In this document: piece after piece, positions 27,201 to 42,200 of the stretch
How the letters are laid out: each line of letters starts with the position of its first letter
How positions within the stretch are numbered: position 1 is the first letter of the stretch
Assembly (NCBI GenBank): GCA_018881555.1
Contig: JACAXG010000121.1
Span: 2,355,858 to 2,419,857 of the forward strand
Source: Amblyornis subalaris
Taxonomy: Eukaryota > Chordata > Aves > Passeriformes > Ptilonorhynchidae
Direction of reading: 5' to 3'
Length of the DNA: 64,000 bases
Notes under the pieces: generated by a model
The model's database searches: none
Seen by the model: the letters and a program-made list of their open reading frames with translations, nothing else
Told to the model about the DNA's origin: nothing
Made by a program: the position numbers and the translations under genes

Positions 27201-30200
27201 AAGACAAGAGTTATTTATTTATTTGTGCTTAATGACATCCTGCATTTTTGGCAGATCTTTAGGTATGCTTCCTCATAGGGCTACCAGGAGAAACAGAAGG
27301 AAAAAAAAGGAAAAAAACCAGGAAGATAAAGCAGAACTACTTGCCTATAAGAATTTAGGAGAGTAGGTATACAAAGGAACAAGTGTATGAATTTGGCACT
27401 AGCATGGTTGTCTTGGTAGCCCTGGCTGGGTTCTGGGCGATGTGCAAGGCTCACATTCTGCTATACAGCTTTCTCACAGCACAAACTTTTCACCTCCTAA
27501 ACACAAGCAAGCCCCAGGCAGGAGGAGAACTGGATTTGCAAAGCAAATTACAACTTGTTCAGTCAGCGTAGCCAGCATGTCCTGGCAAGGAATGACACCA
27601 CAGAGAGTGCCCATTTCCCCATTTTCCCCTGTAGCAGAAACTTAAAATCACTCTGGCTCTTCCACCCCATTCTCAAAAGTTTTGGCTTTGATGGAAATGG
27701 GAGGAATTTGTGAAACTATGACAAAGAAAAGTCTTATTTTGTGTCCTTATGCACAGGTATGACAGTGACAGGCTAGGAAGCAGTTCCACTAGCACAAAGT
27801 TTGAGTGTCTCTGTCCACCTCAGACCCTCCAAAGTCTGTATTAAAGCAATGACATCTGCTGCTAAAGCAGCCTGGCAGACTCAGAGCCCAAACTTGGCCC
27901 CACGATGGTTCAGTGGCTGCAGAGCCAGGTATGGTCACACAGCTGGGGGTACCTGTTCACAGGATTTTTATTTCCCTCTAGTCTGGCATTTGTCTCGTTA
28001 GCAGTTTACCAAGAAACACTTTTTTCATAATATGGAACTTAGTGGATGACTAAGCAGTTATTAGATCTGCAACACAACTTGTATGATAAACTTGATCTGG
28101 AACTTCTGCCCTATTACACAGCATCCAAAAATCAATATTACACTGACAAGGTGGTCATTGGCACCGGCACCACAGAGCAAGACAATTTCTATACCAGTTT
28201 TAGCGAAAACTCTTACGACAGAAGTCGGGTGTTCTCCAGTCCACGCAGACGCCGTACTCCCCGCAGAGGTGAGCGTAGGAAGTGATCATCTCACAGGCTT
28301 CCTCCTCGTAGCAGCTGCTCTCCATGCAGGCCTCGTAGAAGATGCCGGGGGAGATGATGCCGTGGCACTCGGCGAAGCGGCCGGACAGCAGCAGGCGGCA
28401 GTGGCCGGGTGCGCGCTCCGAGCACCGCTCCTCTCTGCGGCTCTCGCACGGCTTCCCTGGCTCCGCCACCGTCCAGTCCCGGATGAACGCGCCGCTGTCC
28501 GCCGTGACCGAGCCGTTGCGCAGCGAGAGGTCGTTGGCGTGGTTCTGGTCACACACTCCTGCCACGGTGAGCAAAAGGAAAGAAAATTCTCAATACGGCC
28601 AGCAGTAACATAAACCTAGAAAACACAGGAATGCGACAGACAACGCCGTCATCAACTTTAGTGCCTCAGTGCTCGAGGAATTCCAAGGGGGAGAGGAATG
28701 AATGACGTTCCTTAGAGCTGCTGTCTATAGAGGCATAAATACCCCACGTCTTGTTTCTCATTTCCTTATTGAAGGAGGTACAGGTCATGCCACAGAAGTA
28801 CAATCCCATTACAGATTATACCACTGAGGCTATCCTAGAATTAATTCTCTCAGGTAGCAGTTCCCTTCACAAACCCTTCACCTTCCCAGCAAGCAGCAGT
28901 CATGTTTGACACATGAATGTATTTGTAAGAATCTAAATTTAAACCTCATCCAAAAAAAGCACAAATCTCCTCAAAAAGATAACTTGAAGTAAGAAAAACA
29001 GGAGAGCTGTCTCACCTGTTCTTCTAAGGTATTACTGGGAGTCAGTGAGCTGCTAAGTTGGTGACCAGAGCAGAAAAACCTATAGAGATTTGCAATGTTC
29101 CCTCAACAATGCAGGACCAGTTCACTCAGAGAGTTTACAGGTTTGGAGCCACACAAATTACAATAAAATGAACAGTAGTTCAAGTCCAAATAGAAAGCTG
29201 TTAAAACCACTAACTTTCAGACTTACCACAAAGCCCTTTTGTTCCTGAAGAAAAGCTCTTTGAATCAAGTTTAAACATAAATTCATTGTTTCTTGGAGTA
29301 AATGTGAGATTATGTCCAAGATGGGAGAACTTGATTTCATGCATTATTTCTCCATAGACAGTGATTTCAAACAAGCTGCTAGAATAAGGGATATGAACCC
29401 TTTCACCATTAACAGCCACCTGTTTACAAAAAAGCAAGGTCATCAATTCAGTTCTAGCAAGCAGTTACAAATCAACCAAATTTTACAGCTGAAGCACATT
29501 TTGTCTTGACAAATACCTGAAAATCCAACTGAATCTGGACATAAGAATCAATTTTGCCAGCTGAAACTTTCTACTGCATCTAAAAACACACAGAAGTACT
29601 TGACCTTCATTCTGTAAATTACATGAACAACTCTTTCAATGTTTTCCTATCTAAATGCACTCCTTTAGCATCACATGTTTACAGACTAACAGCCTAATGC
29701 TGGGAGGTTCAAATGCTACCTCAGGGAAGTCAAGGCTGTCCCTTACCACGCAGAACTGGCTGCAGGTGTTTTGGTCCACTCTATTTTGCTACATGAGTCA
29801 GAAGAGATCGTTTTGGCTGGTCAGCCAACTCCTGTATGTTGGAGGACCCAGAAGTTAAAAAATGGCTTGAGTTTGAATATTCTCTGTCTATAAAACAGAT
29901 GTAATGCATACCAAGCTGCCCTTTTTTCTAATGCTGAGGTCCAATTGCACACAAGGTGAGGAGCAATTCCCTGGCTCTTCAGCTGTCCAGTCGGGCACAG
30001 CTTTGTGAGGAACAGAGCGCTCTCCCATGGACCAAACAAAAACATTGTGTAAAGGAGCTCTGCCAAAAGAGCAGAATCAGAATGCAGTATGTCCTGTCTA
30101 TAATCCCTGCCTTTCTGGCACAAGTGTCAGAGACACACTGCCAAGTCCCATGTTCTTGACATTGTCACATCAGCACAACAGGGAGAACAAGAGGAGAAAC

Positions 30201-33200
30201 GTGTCTGGCTCATTATGTGAACATCAATTATATAATTAAATGGAAAAGAGATGTTTGCTCAGAAGCTTAAAAATAGGCTGAAACTGGGTAAAGGGAACAA
30301 ATTTGGCCCCATAAGCTGAATTCTATAGCATGAGCAGGCAATGCACAGCTGAACCCACGGTGTTTGCTTACTGCCATGTCACTGAAGAGCTGAACTGACA
30401 CCCCACGGTGCTTCACTTGGATGGAGTCCATGCAGTTCATCCTTGGCGCTGCCTTGCACGGCCCTTCCCGGAGCACGACTTCCACGTCCTGGTGTGTGTC
30501 TTGAAACAAGGTGTAGGAGCAATTGCCAGTCAGCTTAAAATTCAGCCCATCAAAGGTGACAATATGTTGAGATGAACTTCCTATACAGACACCTGCAAAC
30601 AACAAAAAAACCATCTAGGCATTTGCTTTTGTTTAAATTATACTATTTATTCCCAACACTTGTGGGCATGGGGAACCAATTAATTGAGAAAGAATGGAAG
30701 GTAATGAATTGCAAATGCTGCAGCAAATCACTGACAAGAAACCTTGGTAAATATTTCATCACATGCGGGGGTTTTTTGAAATACCTTTGTGTGGGAACAA
30801 TTAGTATTACAAAAGATTTGGATAAACTTGCAGAAAATACCTTTGCCTGAAATTTACTCACATTGAAGTTGATTTAGTAATAAGATTCTATATTAAAAAT
30901 AACCTTTGATGTGTTCAGTGGCTGAGCAGCTCCACTGAACATTACATTTCTGATCAAACACTCCAGGTGATGGGCAGGGTACTCCAGGCACAGGAGAGGT
31001 ACTCACACGGGCACATCCATCGGCAGCCGCAGGTTTCTTCCACTTTGACAGCAGGGAGGTTGCTGTGGCACACAGGCTTTGGCATCCTCTCACAGTTGAT
31101 GTGGTGGCTCTCCAGAACGGTGTAATCTCCTGGGACGCACGTCACAGTGTGGCACTGGTCCGGTAATGTCCATTTATCACCAGGCTACAAGGGACGCACG
31201 GATGGGCAACAATTGGAAACAAAAATGCAAAGCCTGGCTGGGGCCACAGTCCTACAGCCAGCAAGTGAAGTGACCCTGACAGCAGGGCTACTCAGATTAG
31301 CCTTGGAAAAATAAATAATGGAATGCAGTGTATTAAGGACTCTGTGAGGATGAGAAAGTTTAAATTAGCAACACTAAGAAGCAGGCTGAAATTCCAAGCT
31401 GAAGATAACAGTCCAGAAGGGGAAATGTTTTACTACAACCACCTACAGTTATCTTAGCCATCCATCAACATACAGGGAGAGCAGAGTCGGCAAAAAATTG
31501 CCCTCAGCTTTGCTTTAAATTTCAAATCCTTTAGTTTTCATAAGCCACAGATGGTCATAGAACAGCAGGAATTAATATTTGTTCCAAACTAGAAAAGCAT
31601 AGAATATTGTAGTTATTTTATCAACAATTCTGAAACTTCAAAACAGCTCCTTCCTTTTCAAAGGGAAATAGTTCCTTTACCAGATTAATGTTATTAGACG
31701 TACATAGTGTATTTTGATTTGTAGAGCTAAAAATTTGTAGAGCTAAAAATTAAGTGTAAAATATATTCTCATTTTCTAAAGGACAGTCTGAATTTTAAGG
31801 CACCAGGATTACATACTAATAAATGACAGAGAAATAGATTTGTTAACAATCTGGAGCATCTCAAGAGTCTGAGCTGTCTGGCCCCAATCCTGCAGAGCTC
31901 CAAAGTCCATAAGAAAGCTCAATGAATTGCAAAGCAGTGTTCATCCCTGAGGTCTGCATTCCCAAGGATATCCCCAAGTGTGGGAAACAGCACTTCACAG
32001 AGCTCTCTCTACAGAGGGGAGCCCAGAAACACCAGTACAGGAGAGACAGTGGTTCTATAAACTGGGTAACATTTTTTGATATTCGCAAGCAGAAACAAGC
32101 AGGGAAGAGAAGATCATTGCTATTGGGTACAATCATCTCCCACCCTCTCCCTCTCAGTTTAACCATCATTCCCATAAAACAGAAAAACAAAGGGATAAAA
32201 TACCTAGGTAACAACATAATTCACAGAAGGCTCTTGTCATTAAGGTGCAAACCAAGAATAGTGATGTGAAAGTATTTCTCTGTATCCCTGAGCTACAGGA
32301 TACCATCAAGTCTAAAAAAGAGTTGCCAGATTTGCAGTCATAAAAAATTACATATTAATTTCAAGTTAATTTACTGGACCTCTTTTATATGTTTCAGGAC
32401 TTTGAAAAGGCAGCTGAAAGTTGCTTAATACTTTTCTGGCTTGTGAGCCTAGAGGAAGCTGTGAAAAAGTAACAAGAGGAGCTTTAAGAATGGCAAAAAT
32501 ATTTATACAGGAAGAAATAGAATGTTTTTTGATTATAGTTGTCTCTCCTACAACTCACTGAACGTGGAGCACCTGGAAGGGCACATATACAGCTGTGCAA
32601 GTCTGGCTTCCATACATATCTAATTGCTTTTATTTCACCCTTTAACAGGACATCTATTGAAAAACATCTAGGAGCTGGACAAGAAAAGTGCAACACATTA
32701 AAAGAAAAATATTAGTTTAAGGATCCAAAAAAGCCAAGAATAGTGGTGCACAGGAAAACACAGGGACTCTGAAAACAAAGCAAACTCAAATCCCAAGTGA
32801 TATGAAATCACAGGAGTAAAAATAGGACAGAAAGGAAAGCAAAGTCAGGGTTTGTAAGCTGTGAAGGATAATTCTGCTGAAGCTGATGAGCCTGCCAGCA
32901 CACTGCAGGAAGCTTCACACTTCCTCTCTGAGGGAGCTCTGAACCCCCAGACCTGGACCTGCACATTCTGTCTCTAGCTGTGCATCTGCAGGAGAGAGAC
33001 CCACGTGCCTCACCCTGTTTCCTTGGCTGCTCTCTTTTAGTTTAGCCAGGGGCTTATTTGCTTGTTTGTTTGTCTGGTTTTTAAACCAAGAGCTGAACAA
33101 TACTAGAAAAGCCATGGTACAGAAGTTGCTAGTTTAGGAATGTGGTTTTTGCAATCATACATAGCCTAGAAATGTAGAATATCACTCTGCACATCCCTAA

Positions 33201-36200
33201 TGCTACTATTACAAGACAAAAACCTACACTTCCATTATCACCTTTATGCCTGCTTAAAAACATGAAAACAAGACTAACAATGAAAATTAACTACATTAAA
33301 AAAAAATCTTGATCTATCATAGTAGTTCCAATACTTTGTCAGCTGGCAAATTAAAATATGAAACCAGGGGTTCTTTACACAGCCTGTGTTCAGCATTCCT
33401 GCAACCCCTTGCCACTGGATCTGATGAGTACTAAAAACTTACATGGATTCAAAGAATGGATGAATATCTTCACGGAGGAGAAAACTATCAAGCACTATCA
33501 AATACAAAAAGGTGTCACTTGTAGCTCACAGTNTCCCTGAATAACAAATTATTCAAGGCTAGGACAGTTCAGGGAATTTTCAAACATACTTCCTTACATT
33601 CCTTCCTGGTTCCTCTTTTTGGCCACACAATACAGGGGGTTGGATGGGTTTTTGGCCTGACCCAGCACATGTGATCTGCTGTCCTCCTGCTACCAACAAT
33701 GACCTTGAGTCACGAATCTTCCTTCTGCAGTCATTTCCACGGTAGAGGCAATAACACAACAACAACAAACTGACAAATCATACTTTTCCCAATACTGATA
33801 GTATTTAGGCTGAGATTTTTGATCCTGACAACTCTGATTTCCTTGCAAAGTGCAAGAGATCAGTTCTCACAATCTCCAGGTGCATGACAGACATCCTGCT
33901 GGGGGAACAGCCTCCTGCAATAATTCTCTCAGCAGCACCTGAAACATTCTGAATCTGATGTAAAATCCTGTGTTTTCTGATTTAGAGAAGCGCCTTGACT
34001 CTTCATCCCTGTGGATTTGGGGACTGTGTTGGAAGAGGGGAACAGAACAGTGGCACCTTGGAGCCAGTGAGGCAGCAGAGGCGCTCAGGGTGTAGGTGAT
34101 ACACCACAGAGGCAGGAACTTCCATGGAGTCCTGGAGGCTCCATGGGATGCTCCAGGAGGCAATGGCCTCACAGTGCCTTCTAACACCTATTTTTGCTGG
34201 CTGACAGAAGAGGTAACCCCAAATCCCGCCATATGAAAGCGTGGATCATTTTTATACGGACTGGAGCCTGGCCTGTTTTCTTCTAAAAGCATTTTGGCCA
34301 GAATGGAAATTGTGCTTTATCACTCAAAAGAATGAAACCTGACATGTCTGAAATTCAGGTTTAGCGTTCCCAGCACCATACCTTTGTCTGCTTCTAGAGT
34401 GCAGAGGCCTGGACACATGCAGTTCAAATTGCAGAGAAGAATCTGATCACTTTTTGGCTTTAATGAAAAAAGTTTTTGTTGGCTTTTTTTCTTTATTAAG
34501 CTGTCAGCCTNGAAGCCATCAGATTATACATAGTGTATGATTTAGCTAAAGCCTTCCTGTGTTCTGACCAGCTGATTGAGGCCAATCATGTAAGGCAGCT
34601 TTGATATATTTCCTGTGTCTAGACAATTTGTACTAATTTATTAGCCACATCCTTTCTTACAATAATGTCTTCACATGGGAAAAATCAAAGGAACATTTTT
34701 AATGCACTGGCAAGTCAAGATAAATCCTAGAGTGGAACTCACAACTGATCTCCACTAGAAAACATGGCACAAGCTAGTATTTTTAAATGCATGAAGTACC
34801 ATATACTCTCCCTGGCATTTCACCTGACATGAAGAAAAAACCGTAACATTTACATCATGGCTTTCTTAGAGTGGGATCACTTTTGAGAGGNAGACATGTT
34901 TACACCAACACTTCTGAGCATTTTCTCAGGTTTAACAGGAACTTCAGCACAAACACCAAGATGATTTCCCCTAGAGACATAACTATCACACAATAATTAC
35001 CTTCCTGTAAAGTTTTCACAGGGACAAGGCATTTGCAATTTTAGAAGGACAGAGCCTGGACAGTGATGTTGCCCCTACACATGGACTTTTATTTTGCCCG
35101 TTGTCCCAGAAGTCCTTTCACCAGGAGATGGAATTGCACTTTTTGTTGTCAGGGAAGACAAATACTGTCACAAGTTTTGGTTCTGCACTGACTTCAATAA
35201 TATTCAACACTCTGCAAAATAAGGGGTTCTTAGAGGAAGCCTCCTCTGTGTGCAAACTTATCCCACTGGTTCAAAAGCCAACATTTTCCTCCTCCAAACC
35301 AATTCTTACTATTGTCCCACACTTTTTGTTTCAGGTTATCTGTGAAGATATTCATGTTCCTGCACAAACTTTGTAACTTGAAAGCCAGCTGGCCAACCCA
35401 GGCAATGCACTTACTTTCTTTTTGTTTCCATCCTCATCTATGCATTCTCTGACGGGGTCTGAAAGAGAAGCAGACATCTTTTTGTCATCTCACTCCATTC
35501 TCCAGTCTTTTTAAGTGGTGGTCACCAAAATACAGATTGCTTACTCAAAAACTTGATTTAAACAGTAAGAAGTTTGGTTTCTTTTTGTGTGTTAGAATGT
35601 GTGAATCCCTGAAGACTGCAGGCATTTGTCCAAAGAGTACCAGAGTAAGTCACAGAAGGCATCGGCTTTGTTGCTGCTGCCACTACCTGACTTCTGCGAT
35701 GACATTGGTCCCAAAATACTCCGTGAGCAACAACTGGGCTGCAGTTCTACAGCACTCCTGGTACAGACAATACTTAAAATATGATCATGGCTTTGGCTCT
35801 GAGGCAGAGCCCAGCCTTACCTCGGAATCTTGTGATGAATTGAGAATATTCCTGGGAATGGGCAGGTAACGAGAATCTGCACACCCACACACATTTATTA
35901 AACGCAGAAAGATAAATACAGCATATCTATGCAAGGAACTGCAATAAGAACACTCGAATTCCATCTTCTTATTTTCAGGAATTACTGGGATGAGCAGTTT
36001 TTTATATAATCAATTAAATGGCCACAGAGTACCAACTGAATTGAAGTTTCTATGTTTATGTGCTCTCACTATAAACCTAAAGGTATATGGGAAGCAATTT
36101 CATATATGTACTGTGGCATGACAAAGTGACAGCCATGTCTCTAGGAAATTAAAACGCTGACTAGCAAACTCTTTGTAGAATACTAGAGCATGCTATCCTA

Positions 36201-39200
36201 TATACACTCTCTGCTCTGTCTTTTCCAGGAGAAGTAATGTATTTTAAAATCATTTAGGAACTCTTTCAAACCTTTTTAATCATATTATTTTTGGTACACT
36301 TCCATACAAAAGGCAAGACTCCCTCTGCACAAGAAATCCAACCGTATGAGTCTAGAGGGGAAAATTATACTTCACAGATTGTAAGAAATTTATATAAAAC
36401 AAAACAAACAGAAAAAGATCCGAACAAAAAATAAATCCCCACAAAAAAATAAGATTGTAAGTTTTCACCCCATAGCAAAGGCTTTACCATCAGCAAAAGG
36501 GACAGCTACATTTTTCGGATTTAGGTGTTGAAGATAAGATACCTATTGTTCAAGGCTTTTTGAGCTGTTGGGAAAGCTTTCACAAAAAATACAAAGCTTT
36601 CACCTCTAGTACTGATAGGTTATAGCATAGATTGCAATAAGAAAATAGTTGCTGGTTCCAAATTCCTGCTCCCCATCGTATATATTGGATCAATGTAATT
36701 TACAGCAAGAAAAATCCCACATTTTACAGTGTGAAGAGAGGAAATGCATCTTTCAAAGTTTATTTTAAAGGAGAGGAAAGAAAATGGCAGCTGTTTAAAT
36801 CTAGAAAATGGCAGCTGGCTGATGCTCTGGAGAGATTTGAAAATGCAGAAGTGATCCCAGTGGAGACTGATCGGATATCTCCAAGCTGGACTGCGAACAC
36901 TCTGCAACTTCCTCATTCTCAGTGGCCCTTGGCTCTGCAAGAGAGTCCACTTATTGCAGTGGAGATGGAACTCAGCCCTCATACTGCTGGTAAAAACCTG
37001 TGCAATGACTACACCACGAGACAGTAGTTTGTTGTGAGAACATGATGTTGTTGTAACAGGAATAACAACACTGCCATAAGTAATAAATATCTACATACAC
37101 ACAGACCAAGGAGGCAAAAGAAGTCAAATACTGGTCAGTGTTGAAGCAAGGTTCCTTAGAGGAGGAGTGTCGTCATCTACGAATAAATGAACGCTTGTTT
37201 AAAACATTTTACACTTTTTTTCCCCAGTACTGATTTCCTGGGAAAGTTAGTTCTTCATTATTAGTCTTTTTTTCTTCTATTTTGGATGAATTTTTTGTAG
37301 ACATACATATAACAATGTCTGAAAAATACATCATTTGGAATCTTTCCTCACATTTCTGAAACATGCCCCATTCATTCACGACCGCTTGAGCTTTCCTGGT
37401 GTCCTTCAGTTAATGACTCCTGATGATTGATTATCAAGATTATCATCAAGACTGATTTTTATCAAGATGATAGCTTGAAAGTTCAGGCCTAGGCAGTTCT
37501 AGAAACCTTGCTGGAATTGAGTTGCTTGGAATAGTAGTTGGATACGTGCTCAAAGGGCTCAGATTTTGTCTCACACCTAAGTGATGGTGATGGTCTAGAT
37601 GAGCATTTGTGATGGTCTAGATGAGCATTTGTGATGGTTGTCAGTGAAACACTAACAAAGGAGCATTTGACTGACTTCTGAAATCAAGAAAAATCACTCT
37701 GGCTTTGCATTTTGGTTTTTGTGTTTGGTTCCAGACATGAGGCCACAACTATTGGACTTACCCATGCACACTTTTTTGATAAATTCACTATTCAATGTGA
37801 TCATAGTGGATAAATCTTCAAAATTCTGGAGCTTCATGATTCTGTTAGCAGCAGATGGCCCAGCCAAAGTCCTTAGTTGCCCTTCATCATAGCTGTTCCC
37901 AACACCAATTGGAAACAGGGATACCCCTAGGAAAAGAGAAGAAGAGGTTTGAAACAGGCAATGCACAGGAGAAGACCTTTGCTCATGGAAGTGGAGCGTT
38001 CATCCCTGGAAGTATTTAAAAGATGCGGCACTTGGGAACATGGTCTAGTGGTGGACTGGGCAGTTCTGTGTTAATGGTTGGACATGATAATCTTAAAGGT
38101 CTTTTTCAACCTAAATGATTACAGAATTTTGTTTTTCATTTGCTTCTAAAAAAAAAAAAAAAAAAAGAACTGGGAACAGTTTTTCTCCAAGAGTTAATTT
38201 TCATGTGTTACTTGCATCATTCCTTCCACACTGGCTAAAGGCAGCTAAGGGCTGAAATGGTGCTGCTCTAATCACAGCGTTAGCTAAGATGAGCTCTATT
38301 AGTCCCAAGTATAATAAGATCATTCATGGGTGACAAAACACAGCTGCAGACTTAATGACAACATCTTCACTTTTTTAAAATGAAAAAAAAAAAAATCTCA
38401 ATATGCTGTTCTCTTTCTTTAGTTACAGGGCAATTGGATTATTTTCAACCCATTTAATTAAAAATAACAGTTGATAGTTGTTATGCAGTCCATGCCTTAT
38501 TCAATGGCTCCCCAAGCAACCTTCAAAGGAAGTCAAAGTTCCTCAGCTGAACACCTGAGGAAGCTGAGGTACTGAAGTGACAGCCAGAAAACTTGAAAAA
38601 TCATCATGCAGCACATTTTGATAGCAAAAGTATATTCCTGCAGAGGTCAGTGCAGAATCTGATCAAAAGCTATTATTATTATTATTGCTGTTGTTATTAT
38701 TATTATTACTACTGTTACAGTGAACATTTCAAGATTCACTGTATTGCAACAGTATTGAATTTATACNAGACCACATTTCTGTTATCCCTGTCTATCCACA
38801 GGATCTTGGAAAAAGGTTGTCTAATTAAGCAGTGGAAGCTGTTCAGCTGAAATTGCAGATTGGTCCCAAATTTACCAGCAATCCAGAGGTGACCACGTTT
38901 TGTTCAGGTCTGTTTCTTACGACAACATTATGCACAGTCACTCCAGAACTTACACAAATATACCAAGGTCTTAATTTTTCATCTCTTATTTGTTACTTAA
39001 AAAGCAATTACTCAAAAATAGTGGCAGTGAAATGAAGTTTACTGTTTATTCTTGCAGAAAGTGCAGCAGCCTCCACAGCGTCTTCTGACCTCCCCGACAC
39101 AATGACCACGGCGACCTTGGATGCACTGGGTCTGCCCCCGCGGGACTCTGACATTGCATTCTGCACTACAAAATCAATGGCATTTCCTGGGAAGAAATGA

Positions 39201-42200
39201 AGTGGGGAAATAAGAGATATGACAGAAAACTCTTTGGAGACTATAAAACTAAATCTTATGTTGCTTTAGAATGTTGTATTGGTAAGTACTGATCGATACT
39301 TATTGTTAAAGGACTTTTAATGTTGGATTTATTGCTGCTAAATGAAAGCGCTCAGCTATTAAGAACCTCCTAGTCTTATTAACATATCCCAGCCATCCTT
39401 ATCTCCATCCTTAGACCATCCCAATCTCAGCAGTGATGGGAACTTTACTACTCTTCCTTAGCCACGGTAACAAAGTGTTGCCCCTCTCTTTAGTAGTGAC
39501 CTTTTCCAGAAGTATCACTATCACTAAAGGACAGAATATATTGTAGAGAATATGTTTCTACTTCCCAATTGCNGAGCAACACTGACATCCAGTGGCGAGC
39601 TGATCCACAACGTGGCATCATCCCGAGCTGCTCACGCAAGTTGCTCCTAGAGAGGATCTAGTGCTTCCCTAATTTTGTCAACTTTGTCTATGGGTGTGAA
39701 AAGCATATCTTGCCTCCACGCTACCAGCAGCCTCTCCGAAATTTAAACTCTGAGTAATCCATAATATACTTAGGTGATCCATATTCAAAATAAAACAAAC
39801 AAAAAAAACCCCACACCAAACACCACAAAACTTGCAAAGAAACTCTACCTGAGCTACCAAATCACAAACTGGCTTAAATGGGAAGCTGCTGCCCTTTCAT
39901 TTAACATCTGTGAACACTCAGGCAAATTTTTGTTGCTAATCATGACCTCAGCAAGAGAGCACTTTGTTAGTACTTGCATTTAGACATGTATTTGCACAAA
40001 TATTTATACTGGGAATCGTGATATGCAGCTTTCTTAAAAGCTCCTTTGGGCTTGAAAGTTATCAGGTCAGGAAGTAGAAATGGAACTGGGTGACTGATGT
40101 GACATTCAGGGCAAACAGTGACTGGTGAATAATAAACACTTGAAAGAGTATTTCCTCTGAGTAATCTGCAATAACTGTGGAGCAAAAATAGGTTTGCCTG
40201 AGGAATTCACCGTACAATTTATAAAAACAAATGCATTTGTAAAACACTGGAAGTCAGACTGTAGATAATTCACCAGCACGCCCCCGGAATACCTTAGCAC
40301 ACCTCAACACTTTGTACTTTATGTCTTCTTGCATCATGTCACCCATACCTTTTCAGTGAGAGAAGTAAAAACGCTTTCCCCAGGCTGCTGCAAGCATGCA
40401 CAACCTTTAGGAATCTCACTCAGCACTCTGACTATTGATAAGGCTGAGAGAGCTGGGATTGTTCAGCTTGGAGAAGACTCCAGGGAGACCTCACTGCAGC
40501 CTTTCAGTACTTAAAAGAGCTTATAAAAAAGAGGGAGAGCAATTTTTTACACTGGCAGGTAGTGATAGGACCAGGGGAACAGTTTTAAACTAAAAGAGGC
40601 GATATTTAGATTTGATGTGAGGAAGAAATCTTTCATTCAGAGGGTGGTGAGGCTGCCCNGAGAAGCTGTGGCTGCCCCATCCCTGGAAGCGTCCAAGGCC
40701 AGGCTGGACAGGGCTTGGAGCAACCTGGGATAGTGGAAGGTGTCCTTGCCCAAGGTCCCTTCCAGCCCAAACCATTTTGTGATTCTATAACATGGCAACA
40801 GCAGCTGAAGATTCTACAAGGTTTTAATAAGAGTTTCAGGAAGTATTTACTCCTTGAAAGAACAGCCTAGAATAGATATCTGAAAAAACCCCAAATATTT
40901 CCTCTGCCACAGCACTGGTTTGGAGGTGAAGTTCCCTTCTCAAATACTGCTGCTTTCCCCACCCTTCCCTGTTGTCTCATACAGTCCCTGACAGCCTCAT
41001 ATTCCCTTTCCAATTTATCCAGACACTTCTTCTATTAGCCCATTTTCACTATTTCCTCCACAGAGCCTCAGTCCCATGTTCAAATGTCTTCTTTCTACAC
41101 AGATGCTCAACTAAAGAGAAGAGCTGGGACCAACCAGGAACTGCTGCCAGGCCCTGTCAGACCCACGGCAGGAACAGGATTCACATCAACTTCTCCTTCT
41201 CTCAGTTTCCACCTCTCATGTGCTGTTATCTTCACTATAAATCTTATCCCTAAAAAGGGTCGTGTATTTCCCCAAGTGGTAGTTTTCAAATACAAAGCTG
41301 CATGTTTGTTTAAATCAAAATCAACAGAAAGCTTTCAGCAGTTTTTTACAACAAAGCAGGACTTTTCTCTCTCTTGCTATGTAATGATTATCTTTTATTT
41401 AGATCTTCCAACTGTAAACATTCGTTTCATTCCTATAATGTGATTTTCACTCCCATTATAATTCTGAATTATATTTTACATACCAAATGAAAACACTTCT
41501 GAGTTTCCCTTCAGTGAAAACCTCAAAATGTTAAGTGTTTTTCTACTTGCAAAAANCACATTTTAAAACATCATCATTTGTCAGGTGATGGCGATTCTAT
41601 CTCACAAACTACTATTCCTGACCACAGAAAATAACCAACCTCAGGTATTAACTCATGTCCTATACAGCTGCCTCACAATCCTTTCTACAAAAGGTTTTGT
41701 GTCTGTAGAGCTAGATACTAGACACAGAATGGCATGTTAGCTATAAATAACTAAGGATAAAACAAAATACAGAAAATTAATATGATCATATTCCAAATCC
41801 CTGAGATTGCTCCAGGATGGTCACTGTGCCAGAATACTGACTCATTTCCCTTTGGTCCTATAAATAATCACCAAAAAAAGCATTTCAGGTTTTAACTTTC
41901 AAGTATTTTAGGTTAAACTTTTGCACAGTAAGAATCACAAGTGATTTTTCATTCATTTGTGAGAAGTGCTTGAAATGTCTGTGTTTGTCTGTTTTCTTTA
42001 ATGGCCCTTTGACTTTTGTCTGGTTGGCGTNATCAGCAGCTGCTCCAGGCTCCCTTTTTTTCTTCTCACGTTAATTCTGAAAATCTTCAGAAATTCCATA
42101 CATAGTTGTAAACTGAAAAATCCATTATTTTAATCATTTCTCATAAAGAAATCAAGTACCATTGTAATAGGACCAGTGACTATTTCAAAGTCCCTGCAAA

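Larger units (their letters stand above)
37927..39042 (-). other. VWF: VWF intron 31
   Basis: This 1.1 kb intron has a CR1 3' end at about 38001-38125, a poly(A) run right after it (38148-38166) and a (TTA)n-like trinucleotide repeat at 38672-38718. Confidence 0.87.

Noticed and set aside
28083..28613. 176-codon plus-strand ORF rich in Ala, Arg and Val
   Set aside because: Antisense shadow of CpG-rich VWF exon 37; the minus frame is clearly D4.
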